This document shows, piece by piece, positions 20,040-28,408 of a DNA stretch of 64,000 nt (position 1 is the first letter of the stretch; every line of letters starts with the position of its first letter). This DNA comes from Dyella sp. S184 (GTDB lineage: Bacteria; Pseudomonadota; Gammaproteobacteria; Xanthomonadales; Rhodanobacteraceae): the NCBI RefSeq assembly GCF_009766065.1, contig NZ_LMUE01000003.1, positions 1 to 64,000 on the forward strand, in the 5' to 3' direction. Under the pieces are notes generated by a model. It worked only from the letters and a program-made list of their open reading frames with translations, made no database searches and was not told the origin of the DNA. Made by a program: the position numbers and the translations under genes.

Positions 20040-20939
20040 CTAGTGATCGCGCTGCTGGATGTAATCGGCGAGCCACAGCAAAGGTTCTGGATCGCTGGAA
20101 ACATGGCGGGCGGCGCTGCGTGCTTCATTGAACAAGGCGGCGGCACGATGCTGTGCCTGTTCCAGGCCAAGCACGGAGGGGAAGGTGGATTTGTGCTGGG
20201 CCTGGTCCTTGCCTGCAGTCTTGCCCAACGTGATCGTGTCGGCGATCAAATCCAGCACGTCGTCCTGGATCTGGAAAGCCAGACCAAGGCATTTCCCGTA
20301 CTGGTCAAGCGCCTGCCGAGCGGGGGCAGGTGCCTTCGCTGCAATACCGGCCAACTGGCAGGCGGCGCGAATGAGCGCGCCAGTCTTGCGGCCATGCAAC
20401 GATTCCAGCTGTCCAATACTCAGCGTGCAGCCTTCCGAGGCCATGTCCACAGCCTGGCCACCGGCCATACCCAGCGAGCCGGCGGCGAGCGCCAGGCCGC
20501 TGACCATGCCGACTTTCTGTTCCGCGTCGAGCGCATTGGCATTGGCCAGTGCGCCGAAAGCGAGCGTCTGCAGGGCATCGCCGACCAGGATCGCGGTCGC
20601 TTCGTCGTAAGCTTTGTGCACCGTCGGATGTCCGCGGCGCAGGTCGTCGTTGTCCATGCCGGGCAAATCATCGTGCACCAGTGAATAAGCGTGGATGAAT
20701 TCGATGGCGCAAGCTGGCGGGTCGAGTCGTTCGGGCTCCACTCTCAATGCTTCGCCGCTGGCATAGACCAGCAGCGCGCGCAGGTGCTTGCCGCCGTTGC
20801 AGGCATAACGCATTGCTTGATGGAGCCGATCAGGATCAGTATCAACTGACGGCAGATAGGTATCCATGACGTGTTCCAGCCGTTGCAGATAGGCAGGCAC
20901 ACGAGTGTCGAAAGCGGAAACTTCGGAAATCAGGCTCAT
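20040..20939 (-). CDS. ispA: Farnesyl diphosphate synthase
   Basis: A 299-residue short-chain trans-prenyltransferase joining IPP to DMAPP and then GPP. The first aspartate-rich motif is DDLPGMDNDD (~residues 88-97) and the second is DDVLD within QIQDDVLDLIADT. GGKHLRALL binds diphosphate. The ATG at 20939 gives MSLISEVSAF; a longer reading frame exists but lacks family similarity upstream. Its place beside hopanoid and mevalonate genes makes FPP for squalene its likely main product. In MEP-pathway bacteria this gene often lies with dxs and xseB, which are absent here. Confidence 0.9.
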   Translation of the reverse strand: MSLISEVSAFDTRVPAYLQRLEHVMDTYLPSVDTDPDRLHQAMRYACNGGKHLRALLVYASGEALRVEPERLDPPACAIEFIHAYSLVHDDLPGMDNDDLRRGHPTVHKAYDEATAILVGDALQTLAFGALANANALDAEQKVGMVSGLALAAGSLGMAGGQAVDMASEGCTLSIGQLESLHGRKTGALIRAACQLAGIAAKAPAPARQALDQYGKCLGLAFQIQDDVLDLIADTITLGKTAGKDQAQHKSTFPSVLGLEQAQHRAAALFNEARSAARHVSSDPEPLLWLADYIQQRDH

Positions 20940-21054
20940 GGTGCACTCGAGGTAGGCGTCGAGGTGATGGGCATCACTGCATGAATCACGATGGGGAAGA
21001 GTCTGGTTGGACAACCGTCGTACAACTTTATCATTGCAGATCTGGCTTTGACCT

Positions 21055-22710
21055 TCATGCTTCGCGATACCAAAGCAGGATGATGCCGACCAACAAAAAG
21101 CACATCGGCCAGACCCAACCGGCGATCCGCCCACCGCGTCCCGGCAAGCGCAGCTCCAGCCAGCGAGCCCACCCCGCCGCCACGCCGGACAGAGCCAGCG
21201 GCGTATGCGTCAGTTCGATCAACAGTTGATCCTTGACGTTGGAGATCTGGTGCGTATGTGTCAACAGCATCGCGCCACCGACGGAAACCAGCAACGGAAA
21301 CACCAGGGCCGCCTTGGGGTTGCGCAGCCGTCCCGTACGCACGGCCCACTCGAACACGCCGAACAGCAGGATCAACAGCACGAAGAACCGATGCTGCGCG
21401 ACCTCCACATCGCGCCATGCCACCCAGAATCCCTCATTGCCTAGTGGCCATACTTCGGGGTCCGAACGCACCAGCAGAAAGGCGGCCAAGGCGAGGAACA
21501 GCAATGGCCAGTGCTTTGCCCATCCGACTCCGGCGCGATTGAGCAGGGCCAGCAAGCCGATCAGCAGGACGAAAATGCCGGCCCAGTGGTGGTTGTATTC
21601 CGACCAGGCGATGTCCTGCGCATTGCGCGGTGCCAGGATGCCGGAACCCGGCACGATGGCGAGTGCGGCGGCTTGGTGGGAGTGCGTTGCTTCGCTGTCC
21701 AATTGCGCTTGCAATTGCGAAACGGCAAGCTGATCGTGGTCAGGCGAGCTGAGCCGTGGCCACGCTGGTGCGTTGCGTACCGCGATCTCGTGCAGGCTGA
21801 CACGATCAGTCGTGAGATCGACGGCCGGTGGTACAGACGTCAGCGACGCGGCGGCGAAAAAGATCGTGAAGCCGATGCCGATCTCGATCTCGGCGAAGCG
21901 GCGCAAGCGAATTACTGGCGCGTCCTGCTGCTTGCGCAGCCGCTCGGTGACCAGGAAATTGCTGAAGCCGAGTGCGAGCAGGGCGAGGAACATGGCGATC
22001 TTGGCGCCCACCATGACACCGTAGGCGGTGCCATAGAAACCCTGCAGGCTGCCGATGTAGAACACACTCATGGTGGCGCCGGAAACCACGATGCAACCCA
22101 CGCCGATCATCGACATCCGCGAAAAACGCGAGCCGACCCGTCGCCAGCCGTCGGCGTCATGCAGTCGACCGAGCGCCATCACAAAGCATGGAATGCCGCC
22201 GATCCATATCGCCGCGCCGAATTGGTGCATCCCTTCCACCAACAGCAGCAGGGTGTTGTCACTCAAGCGCGCATAAGCATGCGTGGTGAACGTGGCGGCC
22301 GTCAGTTCCACTGCGCATAGCAGCAACGCAAGCAGCGCTGCCGCGCGCGAGGTCGAAAAACGTGCGCTCAGGCAGGGAATCAGCAGTAATGCACAGAGAA
22401 TCTTGACCGCACCTGCGATGGCAAAGGAGGCCTGGATCACGTTGCTGAAAGGCAGATCCACCGTGGCCATCAGCACCGCAATCTGCAGCGCGTTGCCGGC
22501 AAGCTCGGCCAGAATCAGGCCGAGCGCGCTGAACATGGTCAGGCGCGCTACGCGTCGTTCCAGATCCTTGCCTTGCGACAGCACACCAGCGAACGGGCGC
22601 AGCAGGAAAACCAGGAACATCACGCCACCCAGGCTCATCGATTGGGCAACGATGACCAGGCCGTGCAGGATGATGCTGAGGTAGCCGAAGATATCGACGA
22701 GAAGGGTCAC
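21055..22710 (-). CDS. copD: CopD-family copper resistance membrane protein
   Basis: A 551-residue polytopic inner-membrane protein with at least 12 hydrophobic spans. The first half (LHGLVIVAQSMSLGGVMFLV, HQFGAAIWIGGIPCFVMALG, FGFTIFFAAASLTSVPP) carries the CopD/YcnJ core with membrane histidines. The second half (residues ~330-551) adds further spans. CopD proteins act with CopC in copper uptake or tolerance. The gene lies 61 bases after copC on the same strand, between hpnG and ispA. Nothing shows a direct role in hopanoid synthesis. Confidence 0.85.
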   Translation of the reverse strand: MTLLVDIFGYLSIILHGLVIVAQSMSLGGVMFLVFLLRPFAGVLSQGKDLERRVARLTMFSALGLILAELAGNALQIAVLMATVDLPFSNVIQASFAIAGAVKILCALLLIPCLSARFSTSRAAALLALLLCAVELTAATFTTHAYARLSDNTLLLLVEGMHQFGAAIWIGGIPCFVMALGRLHDADGWRRVGSRFSRMSMIGVGCIVVSGATMSVFYIGSLQGFYGTAYGVMVGAKIAMFLALLALGFSNFLVTERLRKQQDAPVIRLRRFAEIEIGIGFTIFFAAASLTSVPPAVDLTTDRVSLHEIAVRNAPAWPRLSSPDHDQLAVSQLQAQLDSEATHSHQAAALAIVPGSGILAPRNAQDIAWSEYNHHWAGIFVLLIGLLALLNRAGVGWAKHWPLLFLALAAFLLVRSDPEVWPLGNEGFWVAWRDVEVAQHRFFVLLILLFGVFEWAVRTGRLRNPKAALVFPLLVSVGGAMLLTHTHQISNVKDQLLIELTHTPLALSGVAAGWARWLELRLPGRGGRIAGWVWPMCFLLVGIILLWYREA

Positions 22711-22771
22711 GAAGAATCGCTCTGGCTAGAACTACGAATACGCGGGTAATCCGTTCGAAGGCGCCGCCGGG

Positions 22772-23140
22772 TCAAGGCTTCGCGATGACAGTGAAAGGCA
22801 CATCGCCACGGGTGATGTGGCCATCCAGCGCAAGCGCCTGCCAGCGGATCACATAGGCGCCCGGTGCAAGTTCGGCGCCGCTGTCCAGTTCGTTGAGCCT
22901 GCTGTCGGAAGCAATGGGCAAGACCGTTTCGCTATGGTCGGGTCGTATCAGCGTCAGTCGCGAACGACTCTGGTCGATCTTGCTGTTGTACTTGAAGGTC
23001 AGCGCCACATGGCCCGCGGGCAACGTGCCGTTAGGCTTCGGTGTGCTGTCGACCAGGATGGCATGCGCGGATACGGACATGCTGGTGAAGGCGCAAGCCG
23101 CAATGAACAACAAAATTCCGAACCGATGACGAATGAACAT
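22772..23140 (-). CDS. copC: CopC-like periplasmic copper-binding protein
   Basis: A 122-residue exported protein. A signal peptide (~residues 1-25, ending SVSA) exposes an N-terminal histidine in HAILVDSTPKPNGTLP. The second metal His lies in LDGHITRGDVPFTV. Both fit the CopC Cu(II) His-brace. It has no Met-rich Cu(I) loop. The ATG at 23140 is chosen because it places the signal peptide at the start; the longer frame from 23218 would bury it. Confidence 0.9.
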   Translation of the reverse strand: MFIRHRFGILLFIAACAFTSMSVSAHAILVDSTPKPNGTLPAGHVALTFKYNSKIDQSRSRLTLIRPDHSETVLPIASDSRLNELDSGAELAPGAYVIRWQALALDGHITRGDVPFTVIAKP

Positions 23141-23197
23141 GAGGCTGTTCTCCGCTGAAGCATGGCTGCTAAGGGTGGCGATGCAAACGGTTAGCTC

Positions 23198-23221
23198 ATT
23201 ATAGGCATTGAATGTCATGCC
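23198..23221 (-). promoter_or_regulatory. Probable copCD promoter with dyad
   Basis: On the minus strand a perfect TATAAT (23203-23198) is preceded directly by the dyad GGCAT-N8-ATGCC (23221-23204). No good -35 was found, so an activator acting at the dyad is possible. It separates copCD transcription from hpnG upstream. Confidence 0.4.
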
Positions 23222-23229
23222 TTACGTTT

Positions 23230-23994
23230 TCACGTTGAACGTGGTGTGACGGCGAGCCATTTATCCCAGCCCAATGCGGGCGATGCAGCTTCGCCTGCAG
23301 CGCGCAATGTTCGTAGGGCTTGTGACATGCGTTTATGCAGGTCAGGCAGGTGGGCTAATAGCGACGGATGACGGCCCAGGCTCGCCATCAATCTGAGCAG
23401 TCGTGGGCGCCCCCACGCATCGACGCTCGCATGCAGCGCGGCGGGAACCGTGTCATGCAGTTCGTCGATGATCACACGCAGCACCACAAACGGCAGACCG
23501 TGATCTCTGGCGATTTCGGCGACGGCAGCACTTTCCATATCTACAGCAGCCGCTGCATAGCGGTCGCGTGCCGCCGTTTTCGCCGCTGTCGTCAGCAAGG
23601 GCATCGGCATACTGAGCAGCTTCCCGGTTTCCAGTATGGGCAGCGTCGCTGCGCCCAGCTGTTGCAGCAGGCTGAGGCGCCAGGTGGGATCGGGTGCGTA
23701 GCCTTGGCCGTTGTCGTCGAGAATCCGCTCCGGGCAAAACAGCGTTCCGCTGCGCAAGCCGGAATCCAGTGCGCCAGCGACACCGAACACCGCCAGGGCC
23801 GTTGCACCACTATTGGCGAGAGCTTGTGCTGCGTTCCGCGCGGCAGCCGGTCCCATGCCGCTTAGCCACAGACCCGCACCGCCTGCGAGCGGAATGATGC
23901 GCCCGGAATGTACCTTGCGCGTCGTCAGCGCCCTGGCTTCGGACGCCAGCGCCACGACGATACCTACCGAGCTGACCAGCGTCGGTTCGTTCAA
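23230..23994 (-). CDS. hpnG: HpnG, adenosylhopane nucleosidase
   Basis: A 254-residue member of the phosphorylase/MTA-SAH nucleosidase fold. GIVVALASEARAL, the purine-site ALAVFGVAGALDSGLRSGT and the AAVDMESAAVAEIARDHGLPF segment with catalytic Met-Glu match HpnG. In Methylobacterium and Rhodopseudomonas HpnG removes adenine from adenosylhopane on the way to ribosylhopane. Its start overlaps the shc stop by 4 bases. Confidence 0.88.
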   Translation of the reverse strand: MNEPTLVSSVGIVVALASEARALTTRKVHSGRIIPLAGGAGLWLSGMGPAAARNAAQALANSGATALAVFGVAGALDSGLRSGTLFCPERILDDNGQGYAPDPTWRLSLLQQLGAATLPILETGKLLSMPMPLLTTAAKTAARDRYAAAAVDMESAAVAEIARDHGLPFVVLRVIIDELHDTVPAALHASVDAWGRPRLLRLMASLGRHPSLLAHLPDLHKRMSQALRTLRAAGEAASPALGWDKWLAVTPRST

Positions 23995-25964
23995 GGCTCA
24001 GCCAGCCGTAATAGTTGTCGATAGCGAGCCAGTGTCCATAGCGGGAAATACGCCGCGTAGCCGTGGTACTTGAGGTAGTACACGCGCGGAAACCCTGGTG
24101 CGTTGTGCGAGGGGTGCGACCACAGGCCATGGGCTTGCTGATCCGCGAGCAGGAAAGCGATGCCGCGCCGCACCGAGTCGGAATGCACCTCACCCATGGC
24201 GAGTTGGCCCAGTACCGCCCATGCGGTGGAATGAGGCGTGCTGACGTTGTCGTTGGTGCCGCGCAAGGCTGGATCGATGTAGCTGTCGTTGGTCTCGCCC
24301 CAGCCGCCATCATCGTGCTGTCGCGAGCGCAGCCAATCGATCGCTTTGCGGATATACGGCTGCTGCGGATCCTCGCCGGCCAGAGCAAGGCCACCGAGTA
24401 CGCTCCACGTACCATAGATGTAGTTGCTGCCCCAGCGACCCCACCAGCAGCCGTCGGCTTGCTGGGTCGCGCGCAGATAGTCGATGCAGCGACGGATACT
24501 GTCACGATCCTGCTCGCGTGCGAGTACGCACAGGCTGGCCAGCACGCGGCCGGAAACGTCCTCGGTCGGCGGGTCCAGCAACGCACCGTGATCGGCGAAC
24601 GGAATGGCGTTGAGGTAGTAATGGGTATTGTCGGCATCGAAAGCGGCGAAGCCGCCGTTCTTCGACTGCAGCGCGATCATCCAGTCGGCGGCGCGATCGG
24701 TGTTGATGCGGTGGCGATCGGGTTCCGCGCGATGACGGTCCTGTATGTGCAGCAAGGCGGCGATCACGGCCGTGTCGTCGATGTCCGGGTAAAACGCATT
24801 GGCGTACTGGAAGGCCCAGCCACCGGGAGCTACGTCCGGCGCGCGTGCCACCCAGTCGCCTTTGTGTTCGAGTTCTTGTTTGGCGGTCAGCCAATCGCAC
24901 GCGCGCGCGATGGCCATCTGCGTCGATGCATCGTTGCTGGTGTGCATCAGTGCAAGCACGCTCCAGCCGGTGTCCCATATCGGCGAAACGCAAGGCTGGC
25001 AATAGGCTGAGCCATCGTTGCGATGGACGACCAGCTTCTGCAGCGAGCGCAGACAGGCTTGCCGCGCCGGATGATCCTTGGGATAGCCGAGCAAGGCCAT
25101 CGCCTCGTAGCAGTTGACCATTGGCGGGAAAATCGCGCCAACGCCATCCTCGCCGTTTACGCGTGGCAGGAACCATGCCTCGGCCTCGCGAACCGCGCGT
25201 TGCCGCAAACGCTTCGGCATCCATCGATCAAGTGCGCGACCGACTTTGTCCAGCGCCAGGAACGCGCGATTCAGTGCGCCGCCGCGGAGAAAATAGTGCC
25301 GCTCCTGCTCCGGCGGCGTGACGAACAGTTCGCGCACGCCAACCTTGTGCGGATTGATCGCTTTCGCCTTGAGCGTACACAAAATCGTCAGCGGTACGGT
25401 GGTCGTGCGTGCCCAGTAGGAGATCTTGTCGATATGGAAAGGCGCCCAGCGCGGGAGCAGCATGATCTCGACCGGAACGTAGGGTACCGCGCGCCACGGC
25501 ACCTGCTCGAACAAGGCCAGCAGAATCCGGGTGAACACGTTGCACCTGGCCGCACCGCCATGTGCCAGCACGACCTCACACGCTCGACGCATATGCTCTG
25601 CGGCGGGATCGTCGCCAGCAGCCTTGAGCGCGTAATAGGCTTTCACTGTGCACGAGAGATCGAGCGCCCCGCCGTGGTACTGCGACCAGCCGCCGTGGCC
25701 GTCCGTTGCCTGGATGGCACGCAGATAACGTGCCATCTTTTCCTGCAGCAGGCCGTCGATTTCATCCATGTAATGCATCATCAGGATGTATTCGGCGGTG
25801 ATCGTGCAGTCCGACTCCAGCTCGAAGCACCAGTGTCCGTCCTGCCGTTGCTGCGCCAGCAAAGCTACGCGTGCGCGTTCAACAGCCTGGTTCAGACGCG
25901 CAGCTTCGGTTTCCCGAATGAAGCTGATGCGGGCGGCCGAAGCGCTGGGTGAAGACGGGTTCAT
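23991..25964 (-). CDS. shc: Squalene-hopene cyclase
   Basis: A 657-residue cyclase making hopene/hopanol from squalene. The protonating motif is DIDDTAV (DxDD) near residue 395. QW repeats recur (QQRQDGHWCFELE, GHGGWSQYHGGALD, QSKNGGFAAFDAD, QADGCWWGRWG, QHDDGGWGETNDSY). It acts at the inner membrane. It is the middle gene of sqs-shc-hpnG, with 4-base overlaps on both sides, so the three should be one translationally coupled unit. Also called hpnF. Confidence 0.96.
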   Translation of the reverse strand: MNPSSPSASAARISFIRETEAARLNQAVERARVALLAQQRQDGHWCFELESDCTITAEYILMMHYMDEIDGLLQEKMARYLRAIQATDGHGGWSQYHGGALDLSCTVKAYYALKAAGDDPAAEHMRRACEVVLAHGGAARCNVFTRILLALFEQVPWRAVPYVPVEIMLLPRWAPFHIDKISYWARTTTVPLTILCTLKAKAINPHKVGVRELFVTPPEQERHYFLRGGALNRAFLALDKVGRALDRWMPKRLRQRAVREAEAWFLPRVNGEDGVGAIFPPMVNCYEAMALLGYPKDHPARQACLRSLQKLVVHRNDGSAYCQPCVSPIWDTGWSVLALMHTSNDASTQMAIARACDWLTAKQELEHKGDWVARAPDVAPGGWAFQYANAFYPDIDDTAVIAALLHIQDRHRAEPDRHRINTDRAADWMIALQSKNGGFAAFDADNTHYYLNAIPFADHGALLDPPTEDVSGRVLASLCVLAREQDRDSIRRCIDYLRATQQADGCWWGRWGSNYIYGTWSVLGGLALAGEDPQQPYIRKAIDWLRSRQHDDGGWGETNDSYIDPALRGTNDNVSTPHSTAWAVLGQLAMGEVHSDSVRRGIAFLLADQQAHGLWSHPSHNAPGFPRVYYLKYHGYAAYFPLWTLARYRQLLRLAEP

Positions 25965-27127
25965 CGCTGTTGTACGTCTTTGACGTCCTCGAGCTCGTAC
26001 CAGGTGGCTTCAGTGAGATAAGGGATATTGCTTTTTGGCCACGCCAGACCGGCACTTGCTGGTTCGCTCCATTCCGCAGCCAGTGGCGTAAGCGGCAATT
26101 GGCGCGCGGCCATGGCAAACATCCAACGCAAACTCGAATTGTATTTGCTGGCCAGTTTGATGAGCACGATGGTACCGGCCACCGCGTTGTGCGAAACCTT
26201 TACCTGGGTGCCGGAGGAAAAGTCGAGGTTGTCCTGCAGATTGCGCAGCGTAAGTACCGCCAGGCCTACGGACCACAGGCAGAAACGGCGTATTCCGGCA
26301 TGCCGGGCAGGGATGAGCAGTGTGTACTCAAGTGCGCGCTGCAGATGCGAATGCGCCACGCCGATGAGTTCGCTCAACGCACCGGCGTAGTTGGTGTCCT
26401 GCTGGCCGGCCTGCAGTTCCACAAGGCGCACGTTACGCTTCGCGAATACATCCTGCGGCAGCCAGCAGGCGCCGTGGCTGCGGTCCTCCCACTGATCCTT
26501 GAGGATGTTGGTCATCTGCAGGCCCTGACCAAAGGAAACCGCCAACCGCATCATGCTCTCGCGGTGCATTGCCAAGGTCGGTTCGAAGTCGATGAACAGC
26601 TCGGTCAGCATTTCGCCCACGACACCGGCGACGCAATAGCAATAGCGATCCATGTCGCGCAATGTGTCCAAGCCTTGCAGGCCGACACCACGCTGGAAAT
26701 CGTACATGCCGTGGGACATCACTTTCAGGCAATTTACGATGGCGGCTTGCTGCACCGGCTTCAAGGTCCGGGTTACCTGGAGTACCCATGGCAGCCCGCG
26801 TACCAGATCGTGCTCGGCTTCCAGCGTCTGCGCCGAAAGCAGCGGACTCAATTCTGCAGCGAAGCGCTGTGGATCAATGCGGCCAGTCACTGCATCGACG
26901 AAAGCGTCCTCGTGATGGCGCTTGTCTTCGGCCGAGAGCGTGGGTTCGTCCTCGATGGTGTCGGCGATGCGACACAACAGATAGGCATTGGTTACCGCAA
27001 CGCGCAGTGCCGGCGGCAATTGCGGGATGGTCAATGCGAATGTCCTGGACACCTTCGGCAGGATGCTGTCCTGATAGGCAAAAGCATCGTTTTGCAGTGC
27101 CGCGGTGACATGGCGAAATTCGGTCAT
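25961..27127 (-). CDS. sqs: Squalene synthase of the one-enzyme (eukaryotic FDFT1) type
   Basis: A 388-residue head-to-head prenyl synthase. The first aspartate motif is CRIADTIEDEP (~residues 52-62) and the active-site stretch is YCYCVAGVVGEML. The second motif lies in GLQMTNILKDQWEDRSHGAC. DTIED and the YC-x-VAG pattern are those of eukaryotic and Methylococcus squalene synthases, and the length is also typical of that type. HpnC and HpnD are shorter, about 280 residues, and neither they nor HpnE is present here. It should convert two FPP directly to squalene with NADPH. The last part (after ~residue 330) is not a strongly hydrophobic anchor. It heads the shc-hpnG operon and diverges from hpnA. 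Confidence 0.88.
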   Translation of the reverse strand: MTEFRHVTAALQNDAFAYQDSILPKVSRTFALTIPQLPPALRVAVTNAYLLCRIADTIEDEPTLSAEDKRHHEDAFVDAVTGRIDPQRFAAELSPLLSAQTLEAEHDLVRGLPWVLQVTRTLKPVQQAAIVNCLKVMSHGMYDFQRGVGLQGLDTLRDMDRYCYCVAGVVGEMLTELFIDFEPTLAMHRESMMRLAVSFGQGLQMTNILKDQWEDRSHGACWLPQDVFAKRNVRLVELQAGQQDTNYAGALSELIGVAHSHLQRALEYTLLIPARHAGIRRFCLWSVGLAVLTLRNLQDNLDFSSGTQVKVSHNAVAGTIVLIKLASKYNSSLRWMFAMAARQLPLTPLAAEWSEPASAGLAWPKSNIPYLTEATWYELEDVKDVQQR

Positions 27128-27308
27128 GGGCGTGCCTCGGCCTGCCTGGTTGTTTCATACCGAAAATGGGCGAACGGAGAATGCATGTACAGGGAGGAAG
27201 GCGTGCGGGATGCACGCCATGCCAGGTGGATGGGCACGCAGCTGGCAGATGGTAACAAGCATGGCTGCCGTGCTTCAGTGGTGACGATAGCTTCGTTCAT
27301 CATCAGCA

Positions 27309-27339
27309 TTGCGAGTGCTTAGTACATAATTGCATTATG
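27309..27339 (+). promoter_or_regulatory. Possible hpnA promoter and palindrome in the sqs/hpnA divergent gap
   Basis: The 286-base gap between sqs and hpnA is AT-richer than its flanks near hpnA. It holds a perfect inverted repeat CATAAT-TGC-ATTATG (27325-27339). TTGCGA (27309-27314) and CATTAT (27333-27338) are spaced by 18 bases and could be -35/-10 boxes for hpnA. Nothing else was recognised in the gap. Confidence 0.35.
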
Positions 27340-27413
27340 ACTGCTTACTCAAATATCTGGCCAGTCTCGACGTACGAGTACGAGTCGGCAACCATCTCTC
27401 GGATGAAGTTGCC

Positions 27414-28391
27414 GTGAAAGCACTGGTTACCGGCGCCACCGGTTTTGTCGGCTCGGCGGTGATGCGCCGACTATTGTTTGATGGACACCAAGTTCGCGTG
27501 TTGGTGCGAGCGATATCGGATCGCCGCAATCTGCAAGGCCTCGATGTGGAAGTGATCGAAGGTGACCTTGGCCAGACTGCCTCGTTGCTGCCGGCGTGCG
27601 ATGGTTGCGATGCGTTGTTCCATGTAGCAGCCGATTATCGGCTGTGGGCGCCTGTCCCCGAGGAGCTCTATCGCACCAATGTCGAGGGCACCCGCGCCAT
27701 TCTGGAAGCAGCCAGGCGGGTCGGGGTGCCGCGCATCGTCTATACCAGTAGCGTGGCTACCTTGGGCATTCCCAAGGACGGCAGCTTGGGGGACGAGAGC
27801 ACGGCAGTGGCGCTGGGCGACATGATCGGACACTACAAGCGTTCGAAATTTCTCGCGGAGGAAGTGGCCAGAACCTTCGCCGCCGAAGGCTTGCCGATCG
27901 TGATCGTCAATCCTTCGACACCACTGGGTCCGCACGACATCAAGCCCACGCCTACCGGGCGGATCGTGCGTGACGCGATCGCCGGCCGCCTGCCGGCCTA
28001 TGTCGAAACCGGCCTCAACATCGTGCACGTGGACGATGTGGCCGAAGGGCATTGGCTGGCGTTCCAGCGTGGCAGGGTCGGCGAGCGCTACATCCTTGGC
28101 GGATTCAATCTGGGCCTGCGCGACGTGCTGATCGAGATCGCGGATCTCGCCGGACGTTCACCGCCAAAAATACGCTTGCCGCATGCGGCCGTGATGCCGG
28201 TGGCGTATGCGGCCGAGGCATGGGCGCGATTGACCGGAACGAATCCGATCGCCACGGTGGAGGAGGTGCGCATGTCGAAAAAGCGTATGTTCTTCTCCAG
28301 TGCCAAGGCCGTGCGCGAACTCGGTTACGCACCGCGTCCGGCGCGCCTGGCGCTGGAAGATGCCGTGCAATGGTTCAGACAACAGCGATGA
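27414..28391 (+). CDS. hpnA: HpnA, hopanoid-associated NAD-dependent sugar epimerase/reductase
   Basis: A 325-residue extended short-chain dehydrogenase. It starts at GTG 27414 (VKALVTGATGFVGSAV), which puts the Rossmann TGATGFVG at the N-terminus; the frame opens 28 codons earlier without homology. The active-site YKRSK-type motif is HYKRSKFLAEE. HpnA is common in hopanoid clusters but its reaction is not established; sugar epimerisation or reduction of an aldehyde intermediate are possibilities. It is the only plus-strand gene among the surrounding minus-strand hpn genes and converges on the ferritin-like gene. Confidence 0.85.
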   Translation: MKALVTGATGFVGSAVMRRLLFDGHQVRVLVRAISDRRNLQGLDVEVIEGDLGQTASLLPACDGCDALFHVAADYRLWAPVPEELYRTNVEGTRAILEAARRVGVPRIVYTSSVATLGIPKDGSLGDESTAVALGDMIGHYKRSKFLAEEVARTFAAEGLPIVIVNPSTPLGPHDIKPTPTGRIVRDAIAGRLPAYVETGLNIVHVDDVAEGHWLAFQRGRVGERYILGGFNLGLRDVLIEIADLAGRSPPKIRLPHAAVMPVAYAAEAWARLTGTNPIATVEEVRMSKKRMFFSSAKAVRELGYAPRPARLALEDAVQWFRQQR

Positions 28392-28408
28392 CTGATCGCC
28401 GCTGACGC

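Noticed and set aside
25949..27322. 457-codon plus-strand open frame opposite squalene synthase
   Set aside because: The minus-strand frame has clear squalene synthase motifs and operon overlaps. The plus frame has no recognisable domain.
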